Of a stretch of DNA of 64,000 bases, positions 8,368 through 17,855 are shown in pieces. Source of the DNA: Neobacillus sp. WH10 (GTDB lineage Bacteria > Bacillota > Bacilli > Bacillales > Cytobacillaceae). A program made the translations under genes and the position numbers. Numbering within the stretch: the first letter of the stretch is position 1; each line of letters begins with the position of its first letter. The stretch lies in the NCBI RefSeq assembly GCF_030123405.1, contig NZ_CP126110.1, positions 3,596,001-3,660,000 of the forward strand. The letters are read 5' to 3'. The notes under the pieces are model-generated. The model was not told where the DNA came from. It did not search any database and saw only the letters and a program-made list of their open reading frames with translations.

Positions 8368-9624
8368 TTAATCAGTTATACGTTCAAGTAAATCTAAATA
8401 CTCGACGTTTGTTGGATCTTTAATTAACAGCTGTTTAAAAATTTCGGCGGCTCGGTCGTTTTTTCCTTCTTCTATTAGAAAATATCCGTAATCCTGCAAA
8501 AAGGATTCGTTATTCTTAAAAAAAGTATATGCACTTTCATATTTGTCTAATGCGTAAGAAAATTCTTCAAGTTTATCGTACGCTAAGGCTGAATCCCATA
8601 GCATCTGCGGCTCTTCATCTTCTGTAAAATCAAGCTGGGAAATTAATTCAATAACATCCTCATATCGTTCTTGCTGAAAAAAGAGCTTATTTAATGTAAG
8701 AGCAGCATCTATATAGCCCGGATCTAAGGCAAGCGCCTCACGGAAAAACTGTTCTGCTTCGTCCACTTTTCCGAGCTTTAAAGCCATTTTCCCGCCATAG
8801 AAAAATAATTCTTTATTAAATTCATCCTGTTTAATGCCCTCTTTAATAGAGTGTAAACTATTATCAAGCTCTTCTTCCCGTTCATATGCTTTTGCAAGAT
8901 GTAAATAAAGTGAATGATACTCCGGGTCAAGCCCTTTTAATTCATTGAACTTTTCAATTGCTGTCCGATTATATCCTGCCTGAAGTGCTGTAAAAGCATA
9001 GCCGAATAGAGTGTTAATCTCTAATTTTTCATCAAGTGCCCTATCATAATAAGTAAGAGCCTCTTCAAAAGCTCCGGAGGCACTTAAAAGATCTGCGATC
9101 CTCCCATGTATATTGACACCAGCAATTTCGTTTTCTTCTTTTACAACTATTTCATAAGCATTCAGTGCCATTATTATTTCGCCTTGTTCACTGTAAAGTT
9201 CGCCCAAAGCAAAATCAATAATAACCTCATCCGGCAATAATTCTTTTGCTTTCAAAAGTTTTCTTTCACAAACTTCATAAAGACCTTGAACTTGATAAAG
9301 GTCTGCTAACAACAGTAATGACTGTCCGAAATGAACATCCTGTTCCGAAATCTTTTCTAAGACAAGGATGGCTTCCTCTTCTTCTCCTGCTTCCACTAAA
9401 ATTTCACCAAGTAAAACAAGAAGTTCTCCCTCTTCGGGATAAATTTCTAAAAGCTTTTCGACTAGAGCCTTTGCTTCCTCTAAAAATCCATATTGGTACA
9501 TTTCTTCTCCAAGGAGAAATATTTCATCGTGGCTGCCGTTTTTTAATACAATATTATATTCATTCAAGGCCTCTTTATGTTGGCCATTTTCTAACATATT
9601 GATAATATTATTTACTCGATCCAT
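8368..9624 (-). CDS. ypiA: TPR-repeat protein YpiA
   Basis: This 418-residue acidic protein is built almost entirely of tetratricopeptide repeats; helical pairs recur every ~34 residues, for example EEAILVLEKI, EEALTYYDRALDEKL and DEAEQFFREALALDPGYIDAALTL. There is no signal peptide or membrane span, so it is probably a cytoplasmic scaffold. It sits upstream of reoY as in B. subtilis and Listeria, where the conserved pairing suggests a common role, though the direct partners are not established. The ATG is unambiguous. Confidence 0.85.
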   Translation of the reverse strand: MDRVNNIINMLENGQHKEALNEYNIVLKNGSHDEIFLLGEEMYQYGFLEEAKALVEKLLEIYPEEGELLVLLGEILVEAGEEEEAILVLEKISEQDVHFGQSLLLLADLYQVQGLYEVCERKLLKAKELLPDEVIIDFALGELYSEQGEIIMALNAYEIVVKEENEIAGVNIHGRIADLLSASGAFEEALTYYDRALDEKLEINTLFGYAFTALQAGYNRTAIEKFNELKGLDPEYHSLYLHLAKAYEREEELDNSLHSIKEGIKQDEFNKELFFYGGKMALKLGKVDEAEQFFREALALDPGYIDAALTLNKLFFQQERYEDVIELISQLDFTEDEEPQMLWDSALAYDKLEEFSYALDKYESAYTFFKNNESFLQDYGYFLIEEGKNDRAAEIFKQLLIKDPTNVEYLDLLERITD

Positions 9625-9651
9625 TGATTATTACCTCTCGTTCCCCTTAAT

Positions 9652-10548
9652 TTACAAAGAAAAATAAGATGGGGTCCTCACCTTAACATGTTCTCCATTT
9701 CCAGGTTTAAATAAAACTTTTTTCCCTGAGAGGACAACCTTTCCTTTGTGAACTGTAACTACTAGTCTATCACTATGATAATGAAATAAACTTGCTTCAT
9801 CAAGATTCTTGATTTCTCTTCCCTTTAGATATAAATTATAACTTAATTCAGTACCGTTCATTAGGCTGCCTTTTTGCGGGTATAAACCGATTTTGTTTAA
9901 TACTGGAATAGGCAATGGTTTGTTTTCTTCAACTTCCTCGTATAATGCCGGGATTTTTTCTCTTAGCATGATATCCTTCCATTTCGACATAAGGGCCTTC
10001 GCTTCCTTCTTTTGTGAAGAAGAAATTAATGGAATTAAAGGACTGTTAAATGGAAACATAGCTTCCCTTATCCATCCCCAAGGAATTTTCTCTAATTCCT
10101 CTAGATCCTGAAGCTCAATAAAAATGGCCGGAATTTTTAGCTTTTTACAACTTCTGATAAAGGAAATTGTTATTAAACATACAGGGATTTTAACTCCGAT
10201 AATATAGTCAATCGGGCTGCTTATTAATACAGTTTTCATTGCTTTTATTTTTTCTGCTAGTTCCTTTTCGTATGTAATATCAGCATATGTAAACAATGTC
10301 GTACATCCTTTTAACAAAAAATGTTCAATTATACAGGTTTTTAAATCTTGAAATGAACCTTGATGTGGAATTTTAGAACTGAAAAGGACATAAGAAGGGG
10401 TCATAATATACGGCTCAGCGTTCATTTTTATTAATTGATAACGCTTGAACCCTGTTTGAATAGCAGTAATTCGATCATCATTAATTAATAACGAACTTGT
10501 ATAAAGGTCTTTGTCTTTAAGAATATTGGCATTTTCAATGATATACAT
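9652..10548 (-). CDS. Uncharacterised protein resembling a degenerate amidohydrolase
   Basis: I do not recognise a named family. The 298-residue protein starts MYIIENANILKDKDLYTSSLLINDDRI in the style of the composite beta-domain that begins imidazolonepropionase and N-acetylglucosamine-6-phosphate deacetylase type amidohydrolases. It ends with a matching C-terminal half-domain (DRLVVTVHKGKVVLSGKKVLFKPG). The core between them is about half the usual length, and the HxH metal-binding motif expected after the first beta-domain is absent (PSYVLFSSKIPHQG instead). It is therefore probably catalytically dead or has another role. It lies between ypiA and aroA, transcribed in the same direction. 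The ATG at 10548 is chosen because the upstream extension is unlike the family start. Confidence 0.6.
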   Translation of the reverse strand: MYIIENANILKDKDLYTSSLLINDDRITAIQTGFKRYQLIKMNAEPYIMTPSYVLFSSKIPHQGSFQDLKTCIIEHFLLKGCTTLFTYADITYEKELAEKIKAMKTVLISSPIDYIIGVKIPVCLITISFIRSCKKLKIPAIFIELQDLEELEKIPWGWIREAMFPFNSPLIPLISSSQKKEAKALMSKWKDIMLREKIPALYEEVEENKPLPIPVLNKIGLYPQKGSLMNGTELSYNLYLKGREIKNLDEASLFHYHSDRLVVTVHKGKVVLSGKKVLFKPGNGEHVKVRTPSYFSL

Positions 10549-10643
10549 TGTCCCACCCACCCATTTCCTTTCTTTAAGACAAGCTATGCGAACAATCCGA
10601 AAACTATGACATTCAAACAACTTCTAGATATTTTTTACAATAG

Positions 10644-10671
10644 AAAAAGCTGCCATAACATGCAGCTTTTT
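10644..10671 (-). terminator. Intrinsic terminator of the aromatic block
   Basis: The arms AAAAGCTGC and GCAGCTTTT around CATAACAT overlap the aroA stop codon and continue into a T-run on the minus strand. This closes the aroC to aroA transcript. Confidence 0.8.
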
Positions 10672-11959
10672 AGTGGATTAGGCTATTTAAATGGGCAAAG
10701 AAATTCGGATATGAAACCGATATGGCTTCGGATTGCTCAAGCTCTACATTATTTATACATAAAAGGGCAGCAATCGAGAGCATCATGCCAATTCGATGAT
10801 CTCCATGACTAGAAACCCTTCCGCCGTTTAGATTAGATTTTCCGTAGATGATCATTCCATCGTTGGTTGCTTCAATCGAAGCTCCTAATTTTCTCAATTC
10901 ATAAACAACGGTATCTATACGATTGGTTTCCTTAACCTTTAATTCTTCAGCATCTTTAATCACTGTTATTCCCTCTGCCTGTGTTGCCAAAAGGGCAATA
11001 ATCGGAATTTCATCAATTAGTTTTGGGATTATATCCCCTTCAACAACAGTACCTTTTAGATTAGATGTCTTGATGATGAGATCGCCAGTCGGCTCAAACG
11101 AGTTGTCATCCTTTTGAACAATCTCTAAGTCTGCCCCCATCTTCTTCATTACCTCGATGATTCCCGTTCTAGTTGGATTTAGACCAACATTTTTTAAAAC
11201 AATTTCACTTCTTGGAATCACGGCCCCTGCAACAAGGAAAAAGGCCGCAGACGATATATCTCCAGGGACATGAATTGTCGAAGCTGTCAGTTTTTGCCCT
11301 CCTTTTACAGTTATCACCTTATTATTTTTGGTAATTTCACCGCCAAATTGTTGAATCATTCTTTCCGTATGATCACGGGTTTCAGCAGGCTCGATAATGG
11401 TACTTTCTCCTGCTGCCTGCAGACCAGCTAAAATTAATGCTGACTTTACCTGTGCACTAGCTACTGGAAGCTCGTAATGGAAAGGATTTAACTGACCTCC
11501 ACGGATTGAAATAGGAGTGAAGGCTCCGTTTTTTCGGCCATCAAGCCAAGCACCCATTCTTGTTAAAGGACCAGTTACCCTTGTCATTGGCCTTTTTCCG
11601 ATAGACTCATCACCCACTAGAGTGGAGAAAAATGGTCTTCCTGCCAATATCCCCATTAATAAACGAATTGTTGTCCCGGAATTGCCAACATCTAGCACTC
11701 CATCAGGTTCAGTTAATCCCTCAAAACCATTTCCTATTATACGAAGCTGGTTGTCAGATTCCTCGATGGTTACCCCAAGCTTTCGAAAGCACGAAATTGT
11801 ACTTAAACAATCATCTCCAGGCAAAAAATTGGTAACCTTTGTTTCCCCATAAGCGATAGATCCAAACATGACGGATCTGTGGGAGATGGATTTATCTCCC
11901 GGGATTGTTACCTCACCAAATAAACAATTAATGTTAGTTTTAAGTTTTAATGTCGCCAT
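10670..11959 (-). CDS. aroA: 3-phosphoshikimate 1-carboxyvinyltransferase (EPSP synthase)
   Basis: AroA (named aroE in B. subtilis) condenses shikimate-3-phosphate with phosphoenolpyruvate, the sixth step of the shikimate pathway. Motifs include GDKSISHRS (residues 21-29, with the substrate-binding lysine), [13 protein letters not shown] near 90-102, ETRDHTERM, and GDHRIGM near the C-terminus. The 429-residue length and the sequence around LAGRPF point to a class II-like Gram-positive enzyme. The ATG at 11959 follows AAGGTGATTTTTG. It is the last gene of the aromatic block, separated from tyrA by 229 bp without a clear terminator. Confidence 0.95.
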   Translation of the reverse strand: MATLKLKTNINCLFGEVTIPGDKSISHRSVMFGSIAYGETKVTNFLPGDDCLSTISCFRKLGVTIEESDNQLRIIGNGFEGLTEPDGVLDVGNSGTTIRLLMGILAGRPFFSTLVGDESIGKRPMTRVTGPLTRMGAWLDGRKNGAFTPISIRGGQLNPFHYELPVASAQVKSALILAGLQAAGESTIIEPAETRDHTERMIQQFGGEITKNNKVITVKGGQKLTASTIHVPGDISSAAFFLVAGAVIPRSEIVLKNVGLNPTRTGIIEVMKKMGADLEIVQKDDNSFEPTGDLIIKTSNLKGTVVEGDIIPKLIDEIPIIALLATQAEGITVIKDAEELKVKETNRIDTVVYELRKLGASIEATNDGMIIYGKSNLNGGRVSSHGDHRIGMMLSIAALLCINNVELEQSEAISVSYPNFFAHLNSLIH

Positions 11960-12188
11960 CAAAAATCACCTTTTTAATAATATCAGTATATCTCATTGAA
12001 CTTCTTGAAATATCCAGGTCCATAAGAATAAGCTTTGGAGGCGATACCCAAAAAAAGGAAAAGGGTAAGCTTTTTGAAAAGCTCCCAACGGCTAATCTGA
12101 TTTACTCTTCTCTCTATGATAAGTCATAATCAAATCACTGTCGCTCCCAATCGAATCGTTTTGTTTCGATCCATTTACTCCCGCTTAT

Positions 12189-13295
12189 CTATGAACCTAT
12201 TGATGTGGCATAGCTGGAATAATTGCCAATACATTGTTCTGCCTTTTGCCGATCCTCTTCTGTTTGAAAGCTAATGACTAAAACACCATTTATGTCTTCA
12301 CGTGTTTCAAGGATGCGAATATTTGTGATGCTGATTTTTTCCTTCGCTAAATAACCGGTTATTTCTGAAATCACACCAGGGTAATCGGGCACATCGACAT
12401 ACAAATCATAAAATGCTGGTATTGCGCCTTTTTCTTTTTGTGGCAACCCATCGCGAAACTGCTTAGCCTGTTTAAAATAATTGAAAATTGCAGCGCTATT
12501 TTCCTTTTCCAGTAGAGATTTAACCCCATTCATTTCATCAAGCCACTGATTAAGCAGTTTAATTAATATTTCACGGTTGTGCAGCAAAATATCCTTCCAC
12601 ATTGCTGGGCTGCTCGAGGCTATACGTGTGATATCCCTAAATCCGCCTGCAGCGAGACGGGGGATGAGACCTTCTGCCTCTGCTAATTTTTCAGTTTGCC
12701 TGACAATCGATGCGGCAATAATATGTGGAAAATGACTGACTATCCCTGTAAGATAGTCATGATTTCCAGGTGTGACGGTTAGAAATTTGGCATTTGTTCC
12801 GATTAACCATTCTTTCAATGTTTCAAGTTTTATATCTTCTATATGTTCTTCTGGCGTTAACAGATAAAAGGCATTTTCAAATAAAATTTCTTTTGCAGCC
12901 GTAACACCGCTTTTATGTGAACCAGCCATTGGATGGCCACCGATAAAGGTAATACCTTTCTGCTTTAAGCTAGTGGCACTTTCAACTATTCTGCCTTTTG
13001 TACTGCCTGTATCTGTTACGATTACCTCTGGATTAAGCGGAAGTTCAGATAACAAATGGATAATTTCCTTCGTTTCGTTTACAGGTGCTGCAATAATGAT
13101 TAATTCAGCATCAATGGCACCATCACAAATATTTTCCGCTATATCATCAATGACTCCGAGCATTTTTGCAAGTCTTGCCTGTTCGTTATTTATATCATAT
13201 CCTACAATCACTGCTTCATTATGTTCCTTCTTGATACATAATGCTAAGGAACCACCAATTAATCCTAAGCCAATAACAAAAACCCGGCCTTTCAA
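12189..13295 (-). CDS. tyrA: Prephenate dehydrogenase with C-terminal ACT domain
   Basis: TyrA oxidatively decarboxylates prephenate to 4-hydroxyphenylpyruvate with NAD+, the tyrosine branch. The Rossmann motif GLGLIGGS is at 9-16. The catalytic histidine region appears as FIGGHPMAGS and LTGIVSHFPHIIAASIV. An ACT regulatory domain (about 295-365: YDLYVDVPDYPGVISEITGYL) suggests feedback by an aromatic amino acid. The length is 368 residues. The start is a TTG behind GGGGGATTTAAA. It follows hisC after 34 bp. In B. subtilis the same order (hisC-tyrA-aroE) ends the trp supraoperon. Confidence 0.94.
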   Translation of the reverse strand: MKGRVFVIGLGLIGGSLALCIKKEHNEAVIVGYDINNEQARLAKMLGVIDDIAENICDGAIDAELIIIAAPVNETKEIIHLLSELPLNPEVIVTDTGSTKGRIVESATSLKQKGITFIGGHPMAGSHKSGVTAAKEILFENAFYLLTPEEHIEDIKLETLKEWLIGTNAKFLTVTPGNHDYLTGIVSHFPHIIAASIVRQTEKLAEAEGLIPRLAAGGFRDITRIASSSPAMWKDILLHNREILIKLLNQWLDEMNGVKSLLEKENSAAIFNYFKQAKQFRDGLPQKEKGAIPAFYDLYVDVPDYPGVISEITGYLAKEKISITNIRILETREDINGVLVISFQTEEDRQKAEQCIGNYSSYATSIGS

Positions 13296-13329
13296 TTTAA
13301 ATCCCCCTAGTTAGAGAGAACTTCTCTCC

Positions 13330-14418
13330 TCAGTCCGCTTCTAAATATTCGCTCAATGCCTTAAGGACACCTTCATTTTGTTCAGAAGAGCCCACCGTAA
13401 TTCTAACCGCCGTAGGGAAACCAAGAGGTTTTCCAGAGCGTACGATATATCCTCGCGTTTGTAAATATTGAAAAAGCTCATCCCCATCAACTTTAAAATC
13501 AATTAAAATAAAATTAGTCTGGGTAGAGTAAAATTCAAGATGATGCTTCTCGCAGAATTTATAAAACTGTGCCAGACCCTGTCTATTTTTTCCTTTGCAA
13601 ACTTCGACAAATTCCTGATCCTTGATCGCTTCACACGCTGCTAATTGACCTAAAGTATTCACATTAAATGGTTCCCTTACAGGTTCAAGTGCTTTGATGA
13701 TGGCACGATTCGCCACCCCATACCCAACCCGTAGTGCAGCAAGTCCATATATTTTAGAAAAAGTTCTAAGCACAATTAGGTTTTCATACTTACGTGTTAA
13801 ACTGATTGCATTATAGTAATCTTCCGCGACTACATATTCATAATACGCTTCATCAAGCACTACGAGGATATGTGATGGCACCTTTTCTAAAAATGGAATT
13901 AATTTATTTTTTGGAATATATGTACCCGTAGGATTATTAGGACTACAGAGCCAAATGATGTTCGTCGTCTCGTCAATTGCCTCAAGCATGGCATCTAAAT
14001 TATGGTCTCCGTTGACAATAGGGATCTCCTTAATAATTGCCCCTTCAATCATTGCATTGTGCTTATATTGAGAAAAGGTTGGTGTTGCCATAATGGTACT
14101 GGCCATTGGGTGCAGTAGCGCCCTTGAAATAATTTGAATTAAGTTATCTGAGCCATTCCCTAATATTAATTCATCCTCATCAACCTGTAAAAACGCTGAA
14201 AGTGTCTCTCTTAAATGAGTAGCGTAACCATCAGGATAAAGTGCCAAACTTGTTTGATATGATTGAAGGGCTGAAAGTGCTTTTTCTGAGCATCCAAAAG
14301 GATTTTCATTAGATGCAAGCTTAACAATACGATCCAATTTAAATTGTTTTTTGACTGCCTCAATTGATTTTCCTGGTTTATAGGGTGTCAGTGTATATAA
14401 CTGCTCTTTCCATCTCAT
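13330..14418 (-). CDS. hisC: Histidinol-phosphate / aromatic aminotransferase
   Basis: This PLP enzyme of fold type I (subfamily HisC) acts in histidine synthesis and, in Bacillus, also transaminates aromatic 2-oxo acids, which explains its place between aroH and tyrA. Recognisable parts are the substrate segment ASNENPFG, the cofactor segment PNNPTGTY, the aspartate in VVLDEAYYEY, the Schiff-base lysine in TFSKIYGLAALRVGYG, and the C-terminal arginine in VRITVGS. The ATG at 14418 gives about 362 residues and follows GGAGTGGGGAAA; the ten-residue upstream extension is doubtful. Only 56 bp separate it from aroH. In B. subtilis the six trp genes occupy that position. Confidence 0.94.
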   Translation of the reverse strand: MRWKEQLYTLTPYKPGKSIEAVKKQFKLDRIVKLASNENPFGCSEKALSALQSYQTSLALYPDGYATHLRETLSAFLQVDEDELILGNGSDNLIQIISRALLHPMASTIMATPTFSQYKHNAMIEGAIIKEIPIVNGDHNLDAMLEAIDETTNIIWLCSPNNPTGTYIPKNKLIPFLEKVPSHILVVLDEAYYEYVVAEDYYNAISLTRKYENLIVLRTFSKIYGLAALRVGYGVANRAIIKALEPVREPFNVNTLGQLAACEAIKDQEFVEVCKGKNRQGLAQFYKFCEKHHLEFYSTQTNFILIDFKVDGDELFQYLQTRGYIVRSGKPLGFPTAVRITVGSSEQNEGVLKALSEYLEAD

Positions 14419-14474
14419 TTTCCCCACTCCATTCGTTCTGATTGTCATACTTTTTTTAGCATAAGATATTTTTA

Positions 14475-14846
14475 TTATACCAAATTACTGCCAAGGTCTG
14501 GTCTTAATACCTTTGCTTCCTTTAAATATACATGAACAATCTTATCCTGCGCTATGTCTGTATCCACATGCATCATAATTCTAATGCACATTTTCAAAGC
14601 ATTCGGAACAGGTATTTCTCGCATACACATGACAGGTACATATGTCCATTCAGCAAATTTCCGCAACGCCTTTGCCGGAAATGCAGCATTAATATCTTCG
14701 GTGGTTGAAATTAATACGGAGGCGACGGAATCTGGTTGAATATGATTAACCTCAATTAGCTTAGCCAAAAGCTCCACTGTGGCAGAAACAATAGCTTCTT
14801 CAGTATTTTCGTTAACCGTCGTTGCTCCCCTCACCCCTCTGATCAT
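14475..14846 (-). CDS. aroH: Chorismate mutase, AroH type
   Basis: This 123-residue monofunctional chorismate mutase of the trimeric AroH fold converts chorismate to prephenate at the phenylalanine/tyrosine branch. Typical segments are the start MIRGVRGATTVNENT (with the active-site arginine at residue 6), STTEDINAAFPAKALR, the PVMCMREIPVP strand with another active-site arginine near 90, and IRIMMHVDT. It lies 16 bp after aroB. The length equals that of the B. subtilis enzyme within a few residues. Confidence 0.95.
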   Translation of the reverse strand: MIRGVRGATTVNENTEEAIVSATVELLAKLIEVNHIQPDSVASVLISTTEDINAAFPAKALRKFAEWTYVPVMCMREIPVPNALKMCIRIMMHVDTDIAQDKIVHVYLKEAKVLRPDLGSNLV

Positions 14847-14862
14847 GATAATCCCCCTTGTA

Positions 14863-15933
14863 CTAAAAACTTTTAAGCTCTTTTAATAAAACTTCTTCAG
14901 ATATTTCTTGAAGCCTTGGCTGTCCCACTTTATCTAGTAACACAAATCGAATAGACTCGCCAACCGATTTCTTATCCTGTTTCATTTTGAGAATCAGATT
15001 CTCAAAAGAAAGCTGTTCCGGTATGTTTGTTTTATATCCTAATGTCGTAACCCATTCGATAAATTCGGTTAAATGAAACGATAGCCCCAGAAGTACATTG
15101 CTTAATTTTAAAGCGAAAATCATCCCGATCATAACTGCTTCACCATGGGTGATATTTCCATACCCCATTTCTGATTCAATTGCATGTCCAAGCGTATGCC
15201 CAAAATTCAAATATGCACGTATTCCAGTTTCTCTTTCATCCTGTGAAACAAAATTATTTTTAATTCTTATACCTTTTACCAAAGAATCCGATAATTGCTC
15301 AAATGTTAAAGATTTCAAATCATCAACATTCGTTGTTAACCAATGATAAAAATTAGGATCTGCAATAAGTGCATGTTTAATTACCTCAGCAAACCCAGAA
15401 CGAATTTCTTTAATTGGCAGTGTTTTTAACAGTTCTAGATCATAAAATACAGCTTCCGGTTGATAAAAAGCACCAATCATATTTTTTCCAAGCGGGTGGT
15501 TGATTGCAACTTTTCCGCCAACAGCACTATCATGAGCTAGGATGGTAGTGGGAACTTGAATAAAAGGGATCCCTCTCATATAGGAAGCAGCAACGAAACC
15601 CGACAAATCCCCAACCGCACCACCGCCAAAAGATATAATGACAGATTTCCGATCAAGATGATTCTCAAGTGCTGTTGATAGAGCCTCATAATAAATTTCA
15701 AAGGTTTTTGCCTTTTCACCGCTAGGTGCAGTAAAAATAACGGGATTCCACGGTTTTAGAACAAGCTGCAGCTTTTCGAGATGCAACTTACCAACGGTTT
15801 CATCAGTAATTATTAATATTCTTGTTAGATTTGTAAAATGATTGGTTAAAAAAGTACCAAGTTCTGTTCTTATCCCTTCACCAACAAAGACATGATACTT
15901 TTTCGACTCGGTTTGGATTTGTACGGTTTCCAT
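14863..15933 (-). CDS. aroB: 3-dehydroquinate synthase
   Basis: AroB cyclises DAHP to 3-dehydroquinate using NAD+ and a divalent metal. The 356-residue protein shows GGGAVGDLSGFVAASYMRG (NAD-binding glycines), PTTILAHDSAVGGKVAIN, the metal-ligand glutamate in SGFAEVIKHALI, and the histidines of NFGHTLGHAIE and ITHGEAV. Its ATG overlaps the aroC stop codon (TAATG), implying translational coupling. Confidence 0.96.
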   Translation of the reverse strand: METVQIQTESKKYHVFVGEGIRTELGTFLTNHFTNLTRILIITDETVGKLHLEKLQLVLKPWNPVIFTAPSGEKAKTFEIYYEALSTALENHLDRKSVIISFGGGAVGDLSGFVAASYMRGIPFIQVPTTILAHDSAVGGKVAINHPLGKNMIGAFYQPEAVFYDLELLKTLPIKEIRSGFAEVIKHALIADPNFYHWLTTNVDDLKSLTFEQLSDSLVKGIRIKNNFVSQDERETGIRAYLNFGHTLGHAIESEMGYGNITHGEAVMIGMIFALKLSNVLLGLSFHLTEFIEWVTTLGYKTNIPEQLSFENLILKMKQDKKSVGESIRFVLLDKVGQPRLQEISEEVLLKELKSF

Positions 15934-17111
15934 TAAAACTCCCTCGCATATTCTCGCTGCCTATTTATTTCATCGGCAAATGTATTAAAACGGTCACTGT
16001 AAAATTGTTCAACAAGTGCGTTCGCAAGTTCCCAGGCAACTACATGCTCCGCAACAACTGCTGCAGCAGGTACTGCACAGCTGTCAGAACGTTCGACACT
16101 CGCAGAAAACGGCTCTTTCGTTTCGATATCAACACTCATTAATGGTTTATATAGTGTCGGGATTGGTTTCATTACGCCTCTGACCACAATTGGCATCCCC
16201 GTAGTCATTCCGCCTTCAAACCCTCCCAGCCGGTTTGTTTTACGGTAATACCCTCTCTCCTGGTCCCAGGCAATCTCATCATGTACTTCACTTCCGGGTT
16301 TCCTTGCTGCTTCAAATCCAATTCCGATTTCCACACCTTTAAAAGCGTTTATACTCATTATTGCTGCTGCTAATTTTCCATCTAATTTACGATCGTAATG
16401 AACATAGCTTCCCACTCCTGCCGGAATTCCTGTCGCAATAACCTCAACAACCCCGCCAATAGAGTCGCCATTTTTCTTTGCGTCATCAATAGCATTCATC
16501 ATTTCCTGCTCAACATTTGAGTCTGCCACCCTTACGGGAGAATTTTCAGTCCGTTCCTTTATGGCCTCTACCGTTAGAAAAGGATCTACATTGGCTTTTA
16601 TTCCGCCAATTTCTACTACATGTGAAACTAGCTCAATGCCAACAAGGGATAAAAGCTTCTTGGCAACAGCACCAGCTGCTACTCTAACGGTTGTCTCTCG
16701 TGCTGAAGAACGTTCTAGAACATTTCTCATATCCCGATGCCCATATTTAATAGCACCATTTAAATCGGCATGTCCTGGTCTTGCCCGTGTCACCTTACGT
16801 TTTATTTCATCCTCTTGTCCATCTTCTATTGCTTCTATACCCATGATAGTTGTCCAATGCTTCCAGTCATTGTTTTTCACTACTAGTGCAATTGGTGATC
16901 CTAATGTTTTTCCATGACGTACACCAGATACAATTTCTGCTGTATCTTTCTCAATTTGCATCCGTCTTCCACGTCCATAGCCCTTTTGACGTCTTGCCAA
17001 CTCCTCATTTATATCCATAGCCTCAAGCGGCATTCCAGCTGGCAGACCTTCTATAATTGTTGTTAGCTGTGGCCCATGGGATTCACCAGCAGTTAAGTAT
17101 CTCATTCCCAT
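15933..17111 (-). CDS. aroC: Chorismate synthase
   Basis: AroC (aroF in B. subtilis) eliminates phosphate from EPSP with reduced FMN to give chorismate, the branch point for all aromatic products here. Signatures are GESHGPQ (residues 9-15), [41 protein letters not shown] and the C-terminal [10 protein letters not shown]. The length is 392 residues. The ATG follows AGGGGG by seven bases. It is the first gene of the aroC-aroB-aroH-hisC-tyrA-aroA run. cheR, which lies between ndk and aroF in B. subtilis, is absent. Confidence 0.96.
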   Translation of the reverse strand: MGMRYLTAGESHGPQLTTIIEGLPAGMPLEAMDINEELARRQKGYGRGRRMQIEKDTAEIVSGVRHGKTLGSPIALVVKNNDWKHWTTIMGIEAIEDGQEDEIKRKVTRARPGHADLNGAIKYGHRDMRNVLERSSARETTVRVAAGAVAKKLLSLVGIELVSHVVEIGGIKANVDPFLTVEAIKERTENSPVRVADSNVEQEMMNAIDDAKKNGDSIGGVVEVIATGIPAGVGSYVHYDRKLDGKLAAAIMSINAFKGVEIGIGFEAARKPGSEVHDEIAWDQERGYYRKTNRLGGFEGGMTTGMPIVVRGVMKPIPTLYKPLMSVDIETKEPFSASVERSDSCAVPAAAVVAEHVVAWELANALVEQFYSDRFNTFADEINRQREYAREF

Positions 17112-17228
17112 ACTCTTTCCCCCTTCAACTCATTAAAGAATTATGTATCAATATATCATATCACGCTCAATAAACATAGTATAATAATTCAGAAAATAGA
17201 GGGAAAATTTTTGTATACGATTACAAAA

Positions 17229-17262
17229 TAAGGCACTTGTATAGTTACATACAAGTGCCTTT
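17229..17262 (-). terminator. Intrinsic terminator of ndk
   Basis: The arms AAGGCACTTGTAT and ATACAAGTGCCTT with a short loop, followed by a T-run on the minus strand, lie just after the ndk stop. They separate ndk from the aromatic operon. Confidence 0.85.
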
Positions 17263-17273
17263 TTAATGTCAAA

Positions 17274-17720
17274 TTAATAAATCCATTCGTTAACTAATTT
17301 AGAATACTCAACTACTCCAGTATCTTTAAAAAACAAGCCGATTTCTCGCTCTGCGCTTGCTGGTGAATCAGAACCATGAATAACATTTTTACCAACGGTT
17401 AATCCAAAATCACCGCGAATCGTACCAGGAGCCGCATCCTTTGGATTAGTAGAGCCCATCATTTGCCTAGCCGTTGCGATGACATTTTCACCTTGCCAAA
17501 CCATTGCGAAAACCGGGCCGGATGTAATGAAATCAACTAATTCACCAAAGAATGGTCGTTCCTTGTGCTCGCCATAATGTTCTTCAGCAAGTTCAGTTGG
17601 GATGCTCATTAATTTAGCTCCAACCAATTGGAAGCCCTTTCTTTCAAATCGTGCAACGATTTCTCCAATTAAATTACGCTGTACGCCGTCCGGCTTTACC
17701 ATTAAAAAAGTTTTTTCCAT
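17274..17720 (-). CDS. ndk: Nucleoside diphosphate kinase
   Basis: Ndk equilibrates nucleoside di- and triphosphates through a phosphohistidine. The 148-residue protein starts [19 protein letters not shown], contains [21 protein letters not shown], and has the active-site histidine in NVIHGSD near residue 115. The open frame extends 23 codons upstream, but the ATG at 17720 is preceded by GGAGTGG and matches the family length. It is probably monocistronic, being flanked by a terminator and a 135-bp gap. Confidence 0.95.
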   Translation of the reverse strand: MEKTFLMVKPDGVQRNLIGEIVARFERKGFQLVGAKLMSIPTELAEEHYGEHKERPFFGELVDFITSGPVFAMVWQGENVIATARQMMGSTNPKDAAPGTIRGDFGLTVGKNVIHGSDSPASAEREIGLFFKDTGVVEYSKLVNEWIY

Positions 17721-17855
17721 GAATTCCACTCCTAAATGATTATGTATATTGATTGTTTCAAGAGAACAATCCATGGAAAATGTTATCACTTTTTTGAATA
17801 TTTAGCAACATTGAAAAGCTTATTCTACCTTTTCTAAGTTTAAAAAATATGTAAG

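Noticed and set aside
12011..12188. tyrA-aroA gap as a repeat or mobile element because of an AGCTTTT/AAAAGCT palindrome.
   Set aside because: No second copy was recognised in the window and the palindrome is short; the gap has no gene or supported element.
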